This document shows positions 21,831 through 31,946 of a DNA stretch of 64,000 bases, one piece after another. Position 1 is the stretch's first letter. Every line of letters starts with the position of its first letter. The notes under the pieces are model-generated. The model saw only the letters and a list, made by a program, of their open reading frames with translations, was not told the origin of the DNA and made no database searches. This stretch comes from Azolla caroliniana (lineage: Eukaryota > Polypodiophyta), in NCBI GenBank assembly GCA_043228905.1, contig JBHGNT010000018.1:17360001-17424000 (forward strand). The letters run 5' to 3'. The position numbers and the translations under genes are program-made.

Positions 21831-23317
21831 AAGAGATGGGCTTGAAAGGTTCTTTTGGCAAACCATGGACTAGATTATTACATTGTAATATTTTTAGAGC
21901 ATTGAAATGTGTATGGCCTAGACGAAAGTGCCATAGAGAAGAAAGAGAATGAAGATTGGTTAAAGATATGGAGGATTGTATTGGGGTAGAATGATGTGCA
22001 TCTAAATGAGAGAGATAGAAATGCATTTTATGGGATATAATCCTCCTCATTTGCAACAAGTTCTAATAGGTTTTGCATTTGTGGCTTTATGTTTAGTAAT
22101 AGTAGGGTTATAATGAAATTCTATGATAGTACCATTTGTCGTTGCTTGACTAACCAATACCACGTGTTTGGTGATTCCTGGGCCATAGAGAACTTCATTG
22201 ATTGTGAAATGTCTTCCTCTTGTGAGCTCCAAAGGAATTTTACCCTTGCCAATACCTTGTTGAGTCCCATTGTTACCAAATCTTACTATGATAGGGGGTT
22301 GAACTTCAATATAATTAGATAACCAATCTTTTCCATGAGTTATGTGGTTCGTAGCACCAATGTCAAGATACCATATGTCATTTTTTCATTGCTTGGATTT
22401 GGTGTCGTGACGGGAAGTGATTCGACAATGAATGCTTGAAGAACATCGTCATACTTGTCACCATTTTGATATCCCTTATCATCATCCATTTCTTCTTCAA
22501 CAAGATGGGCTTGTACATGCCTCCAAGGTAGATAATCCTTGAAACTTGACTTTGAGTGTCAATCTTTTGTTGTATGATTAGTACGTTTACATATTTTATA
22601 ATAGGTATTGTTGAACTGCATTCCTCGTAGTTTAGTAGTGTTTTGATCTTTCTTTATCCATGGCTTTGAGATTTCTCCTCTTTGGTTGTACCTTTTATTT
22701 TTGTATGCTATCATTGCCACGCTTGCAGTTGAATTTGAAGTCCTTTGTGAACGCATTATTTCTTCCTGTCTAATATTTGCAAGAAGATCAACTTTATTGA
22801 ACAATTTATAGAGTTTTGGGTGGTTTTGAAAGTGGGCCGCGAGTGAGGAAGAGCACCAAGAAGGAGAATCTTTTGTAATTTACCATGGATTTCTAATCCC
22901 GAAGGTAACACATCATCGAATTTCTTTTGCCATATTTAAAGAAATTCACCAACCAGTTGTTCATCAATCATTTTGTAATTGACGAGTGCTTGAAGTGTAT
23001 GAGCTCGTTGGGCATCGTTTTTTGGTTCGTCGATAGTTTGCAAATGCTTTCACATTTCTTGGGCCGTATCCATTTTTCGTATGTTTTGCGGATGCCGTCA
23101 CTTACGTGCATTAGAATTTCCATTCTTGCGCATAGGTCTTTTTCCTCATATTCTTTAAGTTCTTCTCCTTTTTCAGGTTTTGTTAATGATCTTGAAATTA
23201 TGTCCCATAGTTTATTATATTTAAAGAGTAATTCTAATCTTCCCTACCATATTCGATAAATTGTGTTTGCCAGTTTGTTGATTGTAAACTTTCGCATGTT
23301 GGGTTGCGACGACGACA
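21831..23317 (-). pseudogene. Old Copia, gag to pre-integrase
   Basis: A gag start (MSSSQPNMRK) is near 23317. It is followed by a broken gag, a partial zinc knuckle (ICKRTNHTTKD near 22560), a protease-region remnant and a pre-integrase segment with FRLGHTHFNALKILQ near 21920. Sequence stops at GLPKEPFKP and passes into LINE leader. The missing interval to the reverse transcriptase at 17705 corresponds to most of integrase and the first half of RT. Confidence 0.75.
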
Positions 23318-23454
23318 TGGATTGTGCATTTATTGCAGAGGATTGTCTTGATTAGTGCTTGGCAAACACAAACTTGACTTTCATTATTTCTCAACTTTAG
23401 TCACTACAAATTTGCTTCCTCAGTGATCACACATTCAGTGGAAGCGATCACATG

Positions 23455-24016
23455 CTGCTCGGTTTTGAGACAATTAGACCAGAAAAAGAAGACAGAGAAT
23501 AATTTTTTACCGGACGAAAACTAGAAAGAGAATATTCTACGGTCCAAAGAGAGAGAAAAATGAAAAATAAGAAAACGAGTGCATCGCAGCCGTTGAGAAA
23601 AAACATTTCTAGAAAAATAAAAGGACGACATCCAGCCCATCGGAACCGTGCGCCGTCGGATGGACGTGAGAACGGCGGATAGACGTGAGAATCCAACGAC
23701 CCACGATTGCTTACTTACAACGCAAACTGTCTTCTGCCCATTTCCTGACAGAGAAACATCAGTTGCAAGAATTTCGAACAGTCAGAGAGAGAGAGCGCGC
23801 AAGGAGCTTTGAACACCATCGCCATCCTGCTCAACCCATTCATCGAAGCGACCTGAACAGCAGTTGCCTTGCAGGGTAAGGAGGAACCCACATTCTTAAT
23901 ATATGGACATGACAATTACCTGCAGAATCGTATCTGATCAATCGTATACTAGTTAGTAGGTGGGACATCACCTTCACCTGCCTCGGCTTCAATTGACAAT
24001 CAATCCAACCCAGAAT
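23455..24016 (+). promoter_or_regulatory. Upstream flank and 5'UTR intron of copy C
   Basis: This region is homologous to the flanks of copies A and B. A leader intron is predicted at 23876-24013, with GTAAGG donor and CCCAG acceptor just before the start codon at 24017. A CpG-containing block with CCACGATTGC lies upstream. Confidence 0.4.
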
Positions 24017-24494
24017 ATGGTTGCTGCTAGCGTGGTCAAAGATACCCAAATCAGTCCTACTGATGAATTGGCAGGATTACTATTAGATGAGAAGGAGGTG
24101 GAAGACTTCCAACAGTTGATGCTTCAATTCCTCCACCAAACAGAAGAAGATCAATCAATCAGGATTGACTCCTTGGAGCTTCCCATCAGATCAACTTCCG
24201 ACGACAATGTGGACTTATATGCAGACGAGCTAGAGCAATTCCTGCTCCTGCATCAGGAAAATCAAGAGATACCTGAAGCTCTGACATCCGCAGGTCCATT
24301 AGGAGCTTCCAATATCAATAAATGTGTGCGAATAAAAAATGTAAACAAGTTTCTGAATTTTTTATGGATGATAAAGCTGCAGCGGGTTGCACAGAATCTA
24401 CCGTCACATCTTTCTGCAACAATTATGCAGAGGAGCTGGTCCTCATGCTTGATGAGGATCACGAAATACTTAAAGATAGTCCTGAAGATCCTCC

Positions 24495-24721
24495 TGTAGA
24501 AATCGGCAACTATACAAATAGAGATTGAGAGAGAGATCACACATACACAAAATTGTTCTATATTAATTGTATATGTTACATTAGCCCAAATGGCTTCTTT
24601 GTAGAGACGATGAACAAAAAGTTATGTCTCTTCAAATGAAGAGTTTTCTCTAAAGTATAATAATAGAAATAACTTTTCGTAATAATAAATAAATATTATA
24701 TTTAGATTAAATATTTCCACA
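24495..24721 (-). repeat. 3' LTR of the young Copia
   Basis: A 227-bp AT-rich repeat running TGTAGAAATC to ATTTCCACA on the plus strand, matching 30327-30553 without visible difference. The outer edge abuts the CCTCC target duplication. Confidence 0.95.
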
Positions 24722-24734
24722 CCCCCCCTTAAGC
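24722..24734 (-). other. Polypurine tract
   Basis: The minus-strand sequence GCTTAAGGGGGGG directly precedes the 3' LTR, the expected position of the plus-strand primer. Confidence 0.8.
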
Positions 24735-24745
24735 TAAATATTATT

Positions 24746-25922
24746 TTATTCAAAAGTATTGTCGTTCGACGAATAGTTTGGCATTGTTAGACCAATCTTT
24801 CGGCAACAAGCGATATGCTTTGTTTGAGGTACTGGCTTTGTTAGAAAATCGGCCCACATTAGTGTTGTGGACGCATACTTCAAATCTAGCTTCTTCTCTT
24901 CGATTAAGTCTCGTAGAAAGTGATGCTTGAAAGAGACATGTCGAATATTATCACTCATTTTTGGATTACAAGCTAACTTGATACATGATTGATTATCACA
25001 ATGAAGGATTAGCTTTGAGGTTTTAAACAAGTTAAGTTCTTCAAGTATGGAATGAATCCATATTCCTTCTTTAGCAGCGAGTGCGGCAGCTACATATTCG
25101 GCTTCCGTTGAAGATAATGCAACCGTTGTTTGCTTCTTAGACCTCCATGCTATAGCGGCTCCGGCGAGACAATATACGAAGCCACTTGTTGACTTACGAC
25201 CATCAACATCCCCCCCCCAATCCGAGTCCGTCCATCCAGATAATTGTGATGGATTGGTCCATCCTTCAAGGTTCATGTTGATGGACTCGGATTGCGATCT
25301 GGAGTAAGTTAACACCATATATTTCGTTCGTTTTAGATAACGTAGTAGTCGTTTTAATGCTTGCCAATGTTTCGGTCCGGGATCCTGCATAAATCTCGAA
25401 AGAATTCCAGCGGTGAAACATAAATCGGGACGTGTACAACTAACAAGGTAGCGTATACATCCAAGAATTTGCTTGTAAGGAACATTGAGCATCTCATCTC
25501 GCTCTTTGATAGTTCGAGGAGCATCTTCGATTGATAATTTGCATGGAGTTGACATGGGTGTCGAGATAGGCTTGCAATGTAGCATGTCAAAACGTTTTAA
25601 TACACTTTCAATGTATTGAGTTTGGGAAAGAGAAATGGTTCCTTTGGCACGATCTCTTTGTAGGTTCATTCCAAGGAAATACTTCATTGGACCAAGGTCA
25701 GTTATTGGAAAAGCTTGTTGAAGTTCCTTCTTCGCAAGTTGTAGATACGCGAGTGAGTTGGCAAGTAGAGGTAAGTCATCGACATAAACACCGATTATGA
25801 TGAAATTATTCTTAGCTCTTTTAATATATACATTTGGTTCATTCTTTAGTCGTTTATATCCATTCTTAGTTAGAAAATTATGAAGTCGATGATACCAAAC
25901 TCGTGGAGATTGTCGTAGACCG
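24746..25922 (-). pseudogene. Copia reverse transcriptase C-terminal half and RNase H
   Basis: The frame resumes at YGLRQSPRVWYHRL, with the catalytic IIGVYVDDLPLLANS and KYFLGMNLQRDRA of the palm. RNase H follows with TDSDWGGDVDGRKSTSGFVY, STEAEYVAAA, LHCDNQSC and ADFLTKPV. It ends at 24746 near the polypurine tract. The domain itself is intact and is separated from the N-terminal half only by the 2-bp frameshift. Confidence 0.9.
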
Positions 25923-27081
25923 TATATAAGGATCGATGTAGGCGACATACAGCATTTGGTTGAGTTGAATCTTCAAAATGTGGTGGTTGTTGCATATAGA
26001 TCTCTTCTTCGAGTTCTCCATGAAGGAAAGCGGTTTGAACATCTAAGTGATGAAGTTCCAAATCAAGTTCGACGGCGAGAGAGACGAATATGCGAAATGT
26101 GATACTTCGCAATGTAGGGCTAAATGTATCTTTGAAGTCGATTCCAGGTATTTGCGAAAAACCACGAGCTACGAGACGAGCTTTGAAACGTATAATATTT
26201 CCAGTAGCATCGGTCTTCTTCCGAAGAACCCACTTACAACTAACAATTTGTCGATCAGGTGGTGGATCGACAAGGCTCCAAGTTTTGTTCTTTAATAAGG
26301 CTGTCATCTCTTCTTCCATGGCTGCTCTCCATTTAGGGCCATCGGTACCAGACAACGCTTCGCGAACGGTAATAATTAATTCATTTGCAGTATCTGGTTC
26401 TTCTTCAACTATGAGAGCGTCCATATCGAGGTCCACAAAGTGTGCCTCGAATTGGTCAAGTTCCTTATAGATATCGGACAAGGAGCGCGTACGACGAGGT
26501 GGTGAGTCGTTATCATATGAGTTTGGATAGTCTTGCGAGGATTGTGATTGTGAGTTAATTGAAACATCACTAGTGATGTCGGGTGAGTGAAGATGAAATG
26601 GCGGAATGATTTGAGAGGTTTGAGGGCTTTCAAGAGTATTTTGAATAGAATTCGAGAAATTAGATAAAGAGATTGGTAAAGTGGTAGATGTATGTAAGCG
26701 TGGTGAAGATAAGGTTGATGTAGAGGATGTGTTTGTGAGGTCATCATAATTTGTAGAGTTAGATGGTGTGAAAACACTATCAAGATGTGGGTTAATATAG
26801 TTAGTTTGTTTAGGTTGGGTATTTCTTTTATATTGGTTGGTTACATTTAAAGATGCATTTTTTATTTTACTTTTATTTTTATTAACTTTAAATTTAAATA
26901 TTGGCTTTTTATGTAGACGGAGTCGAACGGGAGGAGTTCTTGGAGGAGAGGAGATGGGAGGAGATGCAAGGGGTTGATGTGAAGGAGAGATTGGAGGAGG
27001 TGCAAGCGGTGGAGGTAGTGGCTGATCAACGTGAATAAGAGGGCGAGGGATTACCACATAACGATCGACAGCATCGAGGAC
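25923..27081 (-). pseudogene. Copia reverse transcriptase, N-terminal half
   Basis: The frame includes a Pro/Ser-rich linker, then WRAAMEEEMTALLKNKTW, KWVLRKKTDATG, ARLVARGFSQIPGIDF and HLDVQTAFLHGELEEEIYM, the canonical start of Copia reverse transcriptase. At 25923-25928 an expanded TATATA adds two bases and shifts the frame from the SLYGLRQ motif. Confidence 0.9.
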
Positions 27082-27179
27082 TTAATCAAAGTGAGAGGCA
27101 ACGTTGATATTGGCGGCTTTTCTTGATCGATTGTTGGCGGCGATAGTAGCGGCATCAACATTCTTCGCTCGATGGCCAG

Positions 27180-27500
27180 TGGGTATTCTCTTTGAAGGGC
27201 GGCAATTATCATCATCACTGTTGTGTTGGTGGCAAAGGGCGGCATCGACGGCGGTGCTGTTTTGGAGGCGGCGGTCGGCAGCAATAAAGATGTTTTGTTG
27301 GCGGGAGGCGGCGGCGGTAGTGTTGGTTGGGAGGCGGCGGTCGTCAGAACCAGAGATGTTTTCTTGGCGGAAGGAGGCGACGGTGGCGGTGCTGTTTGGG
27401 AGGCGGCGATAGTCTGCAACCGCCATGTCCTTTTGGCGGGAGATGTCGATGGCATCGGTGGCGGCGGCGCTGTTTGGAGGGCAGCAATTATCATCAGCAA
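27180..27500. repeat. Degenerate GC-rich minisatellite in the Copia linker
   Basis: About four to five units of roughly 65-75 bp share elements such as GGAGGCGGCGGTNGTC and GATGTNNTTNTTGGCGG. Plus-strand frames here, rich in Gly and Arg, are mirror images of the repeat. Confidence 0.65.
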
Positions 27501-27985
27501 CACTGCTGTTTGGGCGACAAAACGTGGCGGCGGTGGTGGTGGCGGCGACGGCGACGGCGGTGTTTGCAGGGCGGCGAACAGTGGCAGCATCATCTTTTGA
27601 CTGTTCGGCTCCTTCACGAGTATTAATTTTAGGGTTATGCGTTGGTGTCGTGGATTCAAGAAATGGTGACTCATCAAATTTGACGGTACGACTATAAAAG
27701 AACGTGTTCTTGCTTGGATCGAATAAACGGTAAGCCTTGTAGCAACACTGCTGTTTGGGCGACAAAACGTGGCGGCGGTGGTGGTGGCGGCGACGGCGAC
27801 GGCGGTGTTTGCAGGGCGGCGAACAGTGGCAGCATCATCTTTTGACTGTTCGGCTCCTTCACGAGTATTAATTTTAGGGTTATGCGTTGGTGTCGTGGAT
27901 TCAAGAAATGGTGACTCATCAAATTTGACTGTACGACTATAAAAGAACGTGTTCTTGCTTGGATCGAATAAACGGTAAGCCTTGT
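27496..27985. repeat. 245-bp tandem duplication inside the Copia coding region
   Basis: The copies are 27496-27740 and 27741-27985. Only AGC is shared across the junctions. The length is not divisible by three, so it breaks the polyprotein. One base differs visibly between the copies (TTGACGG versus TTGACTG). Confidence 0.9.
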
Positions 27986-28118
27986 AGCCGTTTGCATCTC
28001 CGTACCCAACAAAGATCGCTTTTCTTGCTCGTTGTTCTAACTTGGATCGTTTTTCAGCAGGGACGAAGGCGTATGCAAGGCAACCAAAAATTTTGAGATC
28101 TTGCATATTTGGTTTTAC

Positions 28119-30212
28119 TCAAAACCATAACTCGTATGGTGTGATTAACCCAAGTGTTCGATGATAGTTGCGATTTTGGAGATAGCATGATGTTGCGACG
28201 GCTTCTTCCCAAAATGAGGGTGAAAGTGACGCTAGATTCAACATGCTCCGGGCCGAATTAAGGAGTGTTCGATTCTTGCGTTCGGCTAGACCATTTTGTT
28301 GTGGTGTTGAAGGAACAGAAATTCGTTGTAAAATTCCATGGTCTTTACAAAATTTTGTAAACTTGTTAGATGTATATTCTCCTCCCCCGTCAGATTGTAG
28401 ACATTTCAATTGTAGATTTAGTTGCTTTTCTGTTAGTGATTTGTAATTTGTAAAAGCAATGAACGCTTGGTCTTTGCTTTTGAGAAATGTTAGTATTGTA
28501 AACCTTGTATAATCATCGATGAAACTAATGAAATATTTTGATTTTAAAAGTGATTGAGTTGGGAATGGACCGCATATGTCACTATGGACGAGTTCAAGAG
28601 GTCGACTTCTTCGTGAGTTACTTGTAGGAAACTTTGATGATGCCATTTTGCCGAACAAGCATGCCTCACATAAGTCGATTTTGCAAAACATATCCTTTGG
28701 GACTCCTTGAGCGAGCTTGTGAGTTTGGAGTGTTCGCATAGCAGCAAGGTGTGGATGTCCAAGTCGGTAATGCCAAAGTAGAGTGAGTTCTTGTTGTCTT
28801 TCGATTTCGGTTGTGTGAACTTCGATTGTTGATTGGGTTGTTGGATGTACACTAATGGGATATAACCCTCCTTGTCTTTTGCAAGAAGTTCGTATTGTGA
28901 GACCATTTGGTAGAAGGTGACGAATCACGGCTTGGTTATGATGGAACTCGATGATGGTTCCATTCGAAGTTGCTTGACTTATCGAGAGAAGGTTCTTGGT
29001 GATACCAGGTACGTGGTACACATCATTGATCATGAAGTTTCCTCCTCCGGGGAGATGAAATGTAAGTTGGCCTTTGCCTAATGCTTGTTTTACTCCATTA
29101 TTTCCAAATCTAACAGTTATTGGATTTTGTAGGGGTGTGTACCTTTGAAGCCAATCCGATCGATGTGTAAGATGATTTGTTGCTCCGGTGTCGAGATACC
29201 ATTTGTCGTCCTTCTTTGTTGGTATGTCTGCGACAAGTGCTTCAGCTACGAAAGCTTGCATCAAGTCACTGTAACCTTCTTCTTCATATTCATTCTTTTC
29301 TTCCATCGAGGCGGCATAGACCTCTTCTTCTTCTTCTTCTTCTTCATTTCTCTCTTCCTCAAATTCCTCGACAATGTGCGCTTGTGGTCGGCGAATATTG
29401 CTTGGAAATCTCCGAATCTTTTGTTTTGCCTTACATTCTTGTGGTGTGTGGCCTGGCCTTTTGCAAATGTTGCAATAAGACCTAGTGAACTTCATTCCTC
29501 CTTTCGTCATCGGTGCATTAGTCCATTGACTCTTGAAACTCTTGTATCTTGGTTGTGATTTGAAATGAGGTCGATAGGCTGCCATAGCGATTGCTTGTGT
29601 TGATGTGTTTTCTTCTCTTGTCTTTCTCATCGAGTCTTCTTGCCTTATGTCTCCCATGAGATCTTCCACGGTAGCTTTTTTATTTAAATTTTGTGTAGTC
29701 ACAAAAGATGACCATGAAGAGGGTAAAGCACCTAGTAATAAACATCTTTGTAGTTTGTCAGAAATGTCCAAGCCAGATGTAATTGTATCATCCAGTTTCT
29801 TTTCCCAAGTGGTTAGAAAATTATCTACATCATCTTCTTCTTTCATTGTAAATGTGACATATGCACGTAGTGTGTGCACTTGTGCTGCATCCGTTTGTGG
29901 TTCATATTGTGTCTTTAATTTCTCCCAAATTTGATGCGAAGTTTGTAGCTTTCTGACCGCTTCTCCTTGAACATCTGATATATGTGCTAATAATTCCATT
30001 TTTGCTACAAGATCTTTCTCTTCCCAAATAACTTGATCGGGTCCGGGGGTATTAGGTTTTAGTGATGATCCTGACACTACATTCCAAAGTTTGTAGTGTT
30101 GAAATAATAATTCGAGTCGAGCACTCCAAATGCGATAATTTTGCTTTGATAACTTTACTAATGAAAGTTTATGTGTGTTGAGAATGTTGGCGGGAGATGA
30201 GGATTGTGCCAT
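28119..30212 (-). CDS. Copia gag, protease and integrase (first 697 residues of the polyprotein)
   Basis: The start is MAQSSSPAN at 30212. Gag of the UBN2 type occupies about residues 10-235, with a CCHC zinc knuckle (CNICKRPGHTPQEC) at 247-260. A Glu-rich stretch follows at about 285-313. The aspartic protease motif is DTGA at 341-344. Integrase has its His/Cys zinc-binding region (HPHL and CEACLFGK) and the catalytic acids in HSDICGP, QSDGGGEY and AERKNRT. The frame ends at a TGA after YELWF, inside integrase; the same frame continues beyond it, so the stop is a point lesion rather than a natural end. Host GAG-pre-integrase and rve family features are all present. Confidence 0.9.
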   Translation of the reverse strand: MAQSSSPANILNTHKLSLVKLSKQNYRIWSARLELLFQHYKLWNVVSGSSLKPNTPGPDQVIWEEKDLVAKMELLAHISDVQGEAVRKLQTSHQIWEKLKTQYEPQTDAAQVHTLRAYVTFTMKEEDDVDNFLTTWEKKLDDTITSGLDISDKLQRCLLLGALPSSWSSFVTTQNLNKKATVEDLMGDIRQEDSMRKTREENTSTQAIAMAAYRPHFKSQPRYKSFKSQWTNAPMTKGGMKFTRSYCNICKRPGHTPQECKAKQKIRRFPSNIRRPQAHIVEEFEEERNEEEEEEEEVYAASMEEKNEYEEEGYSDLMQAFVAEALVADIPTKKDDKWYLDTGATNHLTHRSDWLQRYTPLQNPITVRFGNNGVKQALGKGQLTFHLPGGGNFMINDVYHVPGITKNLLSISQATSNGTIIEFHHNQAVIRHLLPNGLTIRTSCKRQGGLYPISVHPTTQSTIEVHTTEIERQQELTLLWHYRLGHPHLAAMRTLQTHKLAQGVPKDMFCKIDLCEACLFGKMASSKFPTSNSRRSRPLELVHSDICGPFPTQSLLKSKYFISFIDDYTRFTILTFLKSKDQAFIAFTNYKSLTEKQLNLQLKCLQSDGGGEYTSNKFTKFCKDHGILQRISVPSTPQQNGLAERKNRTLLNSARSMLNLASLSPSFWEEAVATSCYLQNRNYHRTLGLITPYELWF

Positions 30213-30316
30213 TTTTATAGAAGAGGGCTATCCGGCTTAGCGCTCGTCTTGATGACAAATCGATCAATGCTCCTAGGATTCTCTAGTCTTATTTGATAGA
30301 TGCGGAAATCTATAAA

Positions 30317-30326
30317 TCTGATACCA
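30317..30326 (-). other. Primer-binding site (initiator tRNA-Met type)
   Basis: On the minus strand the ten bases TGGTATCAGA follow the 5' LTR directly. They match the complement of the initiator tRNA-Met 3' end used by most plant Copia elements. Confidence 0.85.
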
Positions 30327-30553
30327 TGTAGAAATCGGCAACTATACAAATAGAGATTGAGAGAGAGATCACACATACACAAAATTGTTCTATATTAATT
30401 GTATATGTTACATTAGCCCAAATGGCTTCTTTGTAGAGACGATGAACAAAAAGTTATGTCTCTTCAAATGAAGAGTTTTCTCTAAAGTATAATAATAGAA
30501 ATAACTTTTCGTAATAATAAATAAATATTATATTTAGATTAAATATTTCCACA
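30327..30553 (-). repeat. 5' LTR of the young Copia
   Basis: The same 227-bp sequence as 24495-24721. Its outer edge abuts the second CCTCC, and its inner edge abuts the primer-binding site. Confidence 0.95.
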
Positions 30554-30667
30554 CCTCCAGCTCCCAGCTCAGCAGGTGAATTGGGAACTTCTGCTTTCCC
30601 ACTCTGTTAATATATTGCATGGACTCAATACCTAAATCATTTTCTAACTTATATCATGACGCTGCAG

Positions 30668-31946
30668 CTGGTTATACAGCGCCTCACATGAGACCGTTTT
30701 CTGACAATTATGCAGAGGAGCGGGATCTCGATGAAGATTGTGAAAGAATGGAATGGAGTTATGAATATCCTTCAGCTTGGACATCAGCAGGTGAATTACT
30801 AGCTTCTGCACATAAGTACAACCTCAATCAATATGCGCAAATGACTAAATAACCTTCCAACTTATATGTAGATCATGAAGCTGCAGCAGGTTCTACAGAT
30901 CCTCCCATCACATCATTTTCAGATATGTATGCAGAGGATCTGGAGCAGCAATTAATGCTCCTTCTTGATGAAGATCATGAAATAATCCAAGGGAGCCCTG
31001 AATATCCTCCATCAACTACATCAGCAGGTGAATTAGTAGCTTCTGCTCATAACTAAAATGTCATTATAGTGGCATCGATAAATTGACCACATAACCTTCT
31101 AACTTATACTAGATCGTAAAGCTGCAGCTGGTTTTACAGAGGCTCCCATCATACCAATTGCTGACAATTTCTTAGAAGAGCTAGGGCATGACGAGGATCG
31201 TGAAAGAATTGAATGAAATTATGAATATCCTCTAGCTCCGACATCAGCAGGTTAATTAGTACCTTCTGCGCATAAGTACAGCCTCCATCAATATGTGCAA
31301 ATGACTAAATAACCTTCTAACTATTATATAGATCATGAAGCTACAGCTGGTTCTACAGAGCCTCCCGTCACATCATTTTCAGATATGTATGCAGAGGATC
31401 TGGAGCGGCAATTATTGCTCCTACTTGATGCAGAGCATGAAATAATCGAAGGGAGTTATGAATATCCTCCGTCAACTACGGCAGCAGGTGACTTAGTAGT
31501 TTTTGCTCATAATGGCAATGTCAATATAGCGCATCAATGAATTGATTACATAACCTTCTAACTTATATTTGATCGTAAAGCTGCAGCTGGTTCTACAGAG
31601 GCTTCCATCAGACCATTTGCTGAAAATTTTGTAGAAGAGCTAGGGCATGATGAAGATCACGTAAGAATTGAATGGAATTATGAACATCCTCTAGCTCCAA
31701 CATCTGCAGGTGAATTGGTAGCTTCGCCGCATAAGCACAATATCAATCAATATGTGCAAATGACTAAATAACCTTCTAACTTATATGTAGATCGTGAAGC
31801 TGCAGCAGGTTCTACAGATCCTCCCATCACATCATTTTCAGATATGTATGCAGAGGATCTGGAGCAGCAATTAATGCTCCTTCTTGATGAAGATCATGAA
31901 ATCATCGAAGGGAGCCCTGAATATCCTCCATCAACTACATCAGCAG
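30668..31946 (+). repeat. Exon array of copy C
   Basis: Six consecutive exons alternate beta (123 bp) and alpha (141 bp) exactly. The alpha exons 30887-31027 and 31806-31946 are almost identical, showing recent turnover of alpha-beta units within the array. Confidence 0.75.

Larger units (their letters stand above)
27085..28118 (-). pseudogene. Copia integrase C-terminus and long repetitive linker
   Basis: After the stop, IFGCLAYAFVP and ARKAIFVGYG are the standard Copia integrase C-terminal motifs. Next comes a linker encoded by degenerate GC-rich repeats, with recurring RRLPNSTA-like and NCCPPNSAAA-like peptides. A 245-bp tandem duplication shifts the frame. The restored frame meets another in-frame stop at 27082-27084 just before the reverse transcriptase. 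Confidence 0.8.
24495..30553 (-). mobile_element. Ty1/Copia retrotransposon with identical LTRs, inserted in copy C
   Basis: The element is bounded by two 227-bp LTRs that appear identical and by the 5-bp target duplication CCTCC (24490-24494 and 30554-30558). Removing the element and one CCTCC restores the expected exon length of copy C. The order on the minus strand is LTR, primer site, gag, protease, integrase, RT, RNase H, polypurine tract, LTR, which is Copia order. Despite the young LTRs, the coding region carries two in-frame stops, a 245-bp duplication and a 2-bp insertion. Confidence 0.95.

Noticed and set aside
21223-22059. Ser/Leu-rich and Arg/Cys-rich frames on both strands
   Set aside because: They arise from GC-rich and GA-rich repeats of the LINE leader; only the C-terminal LGHTHFNAL end belongs to a protein family, the old Copia.
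27104-27697. Several plus-strand Gly/Arg-rich frames of 90-125 residues
   Set aside because: They are the reverse strand of the Copia linker minisatellite and have no conserved start or domain.
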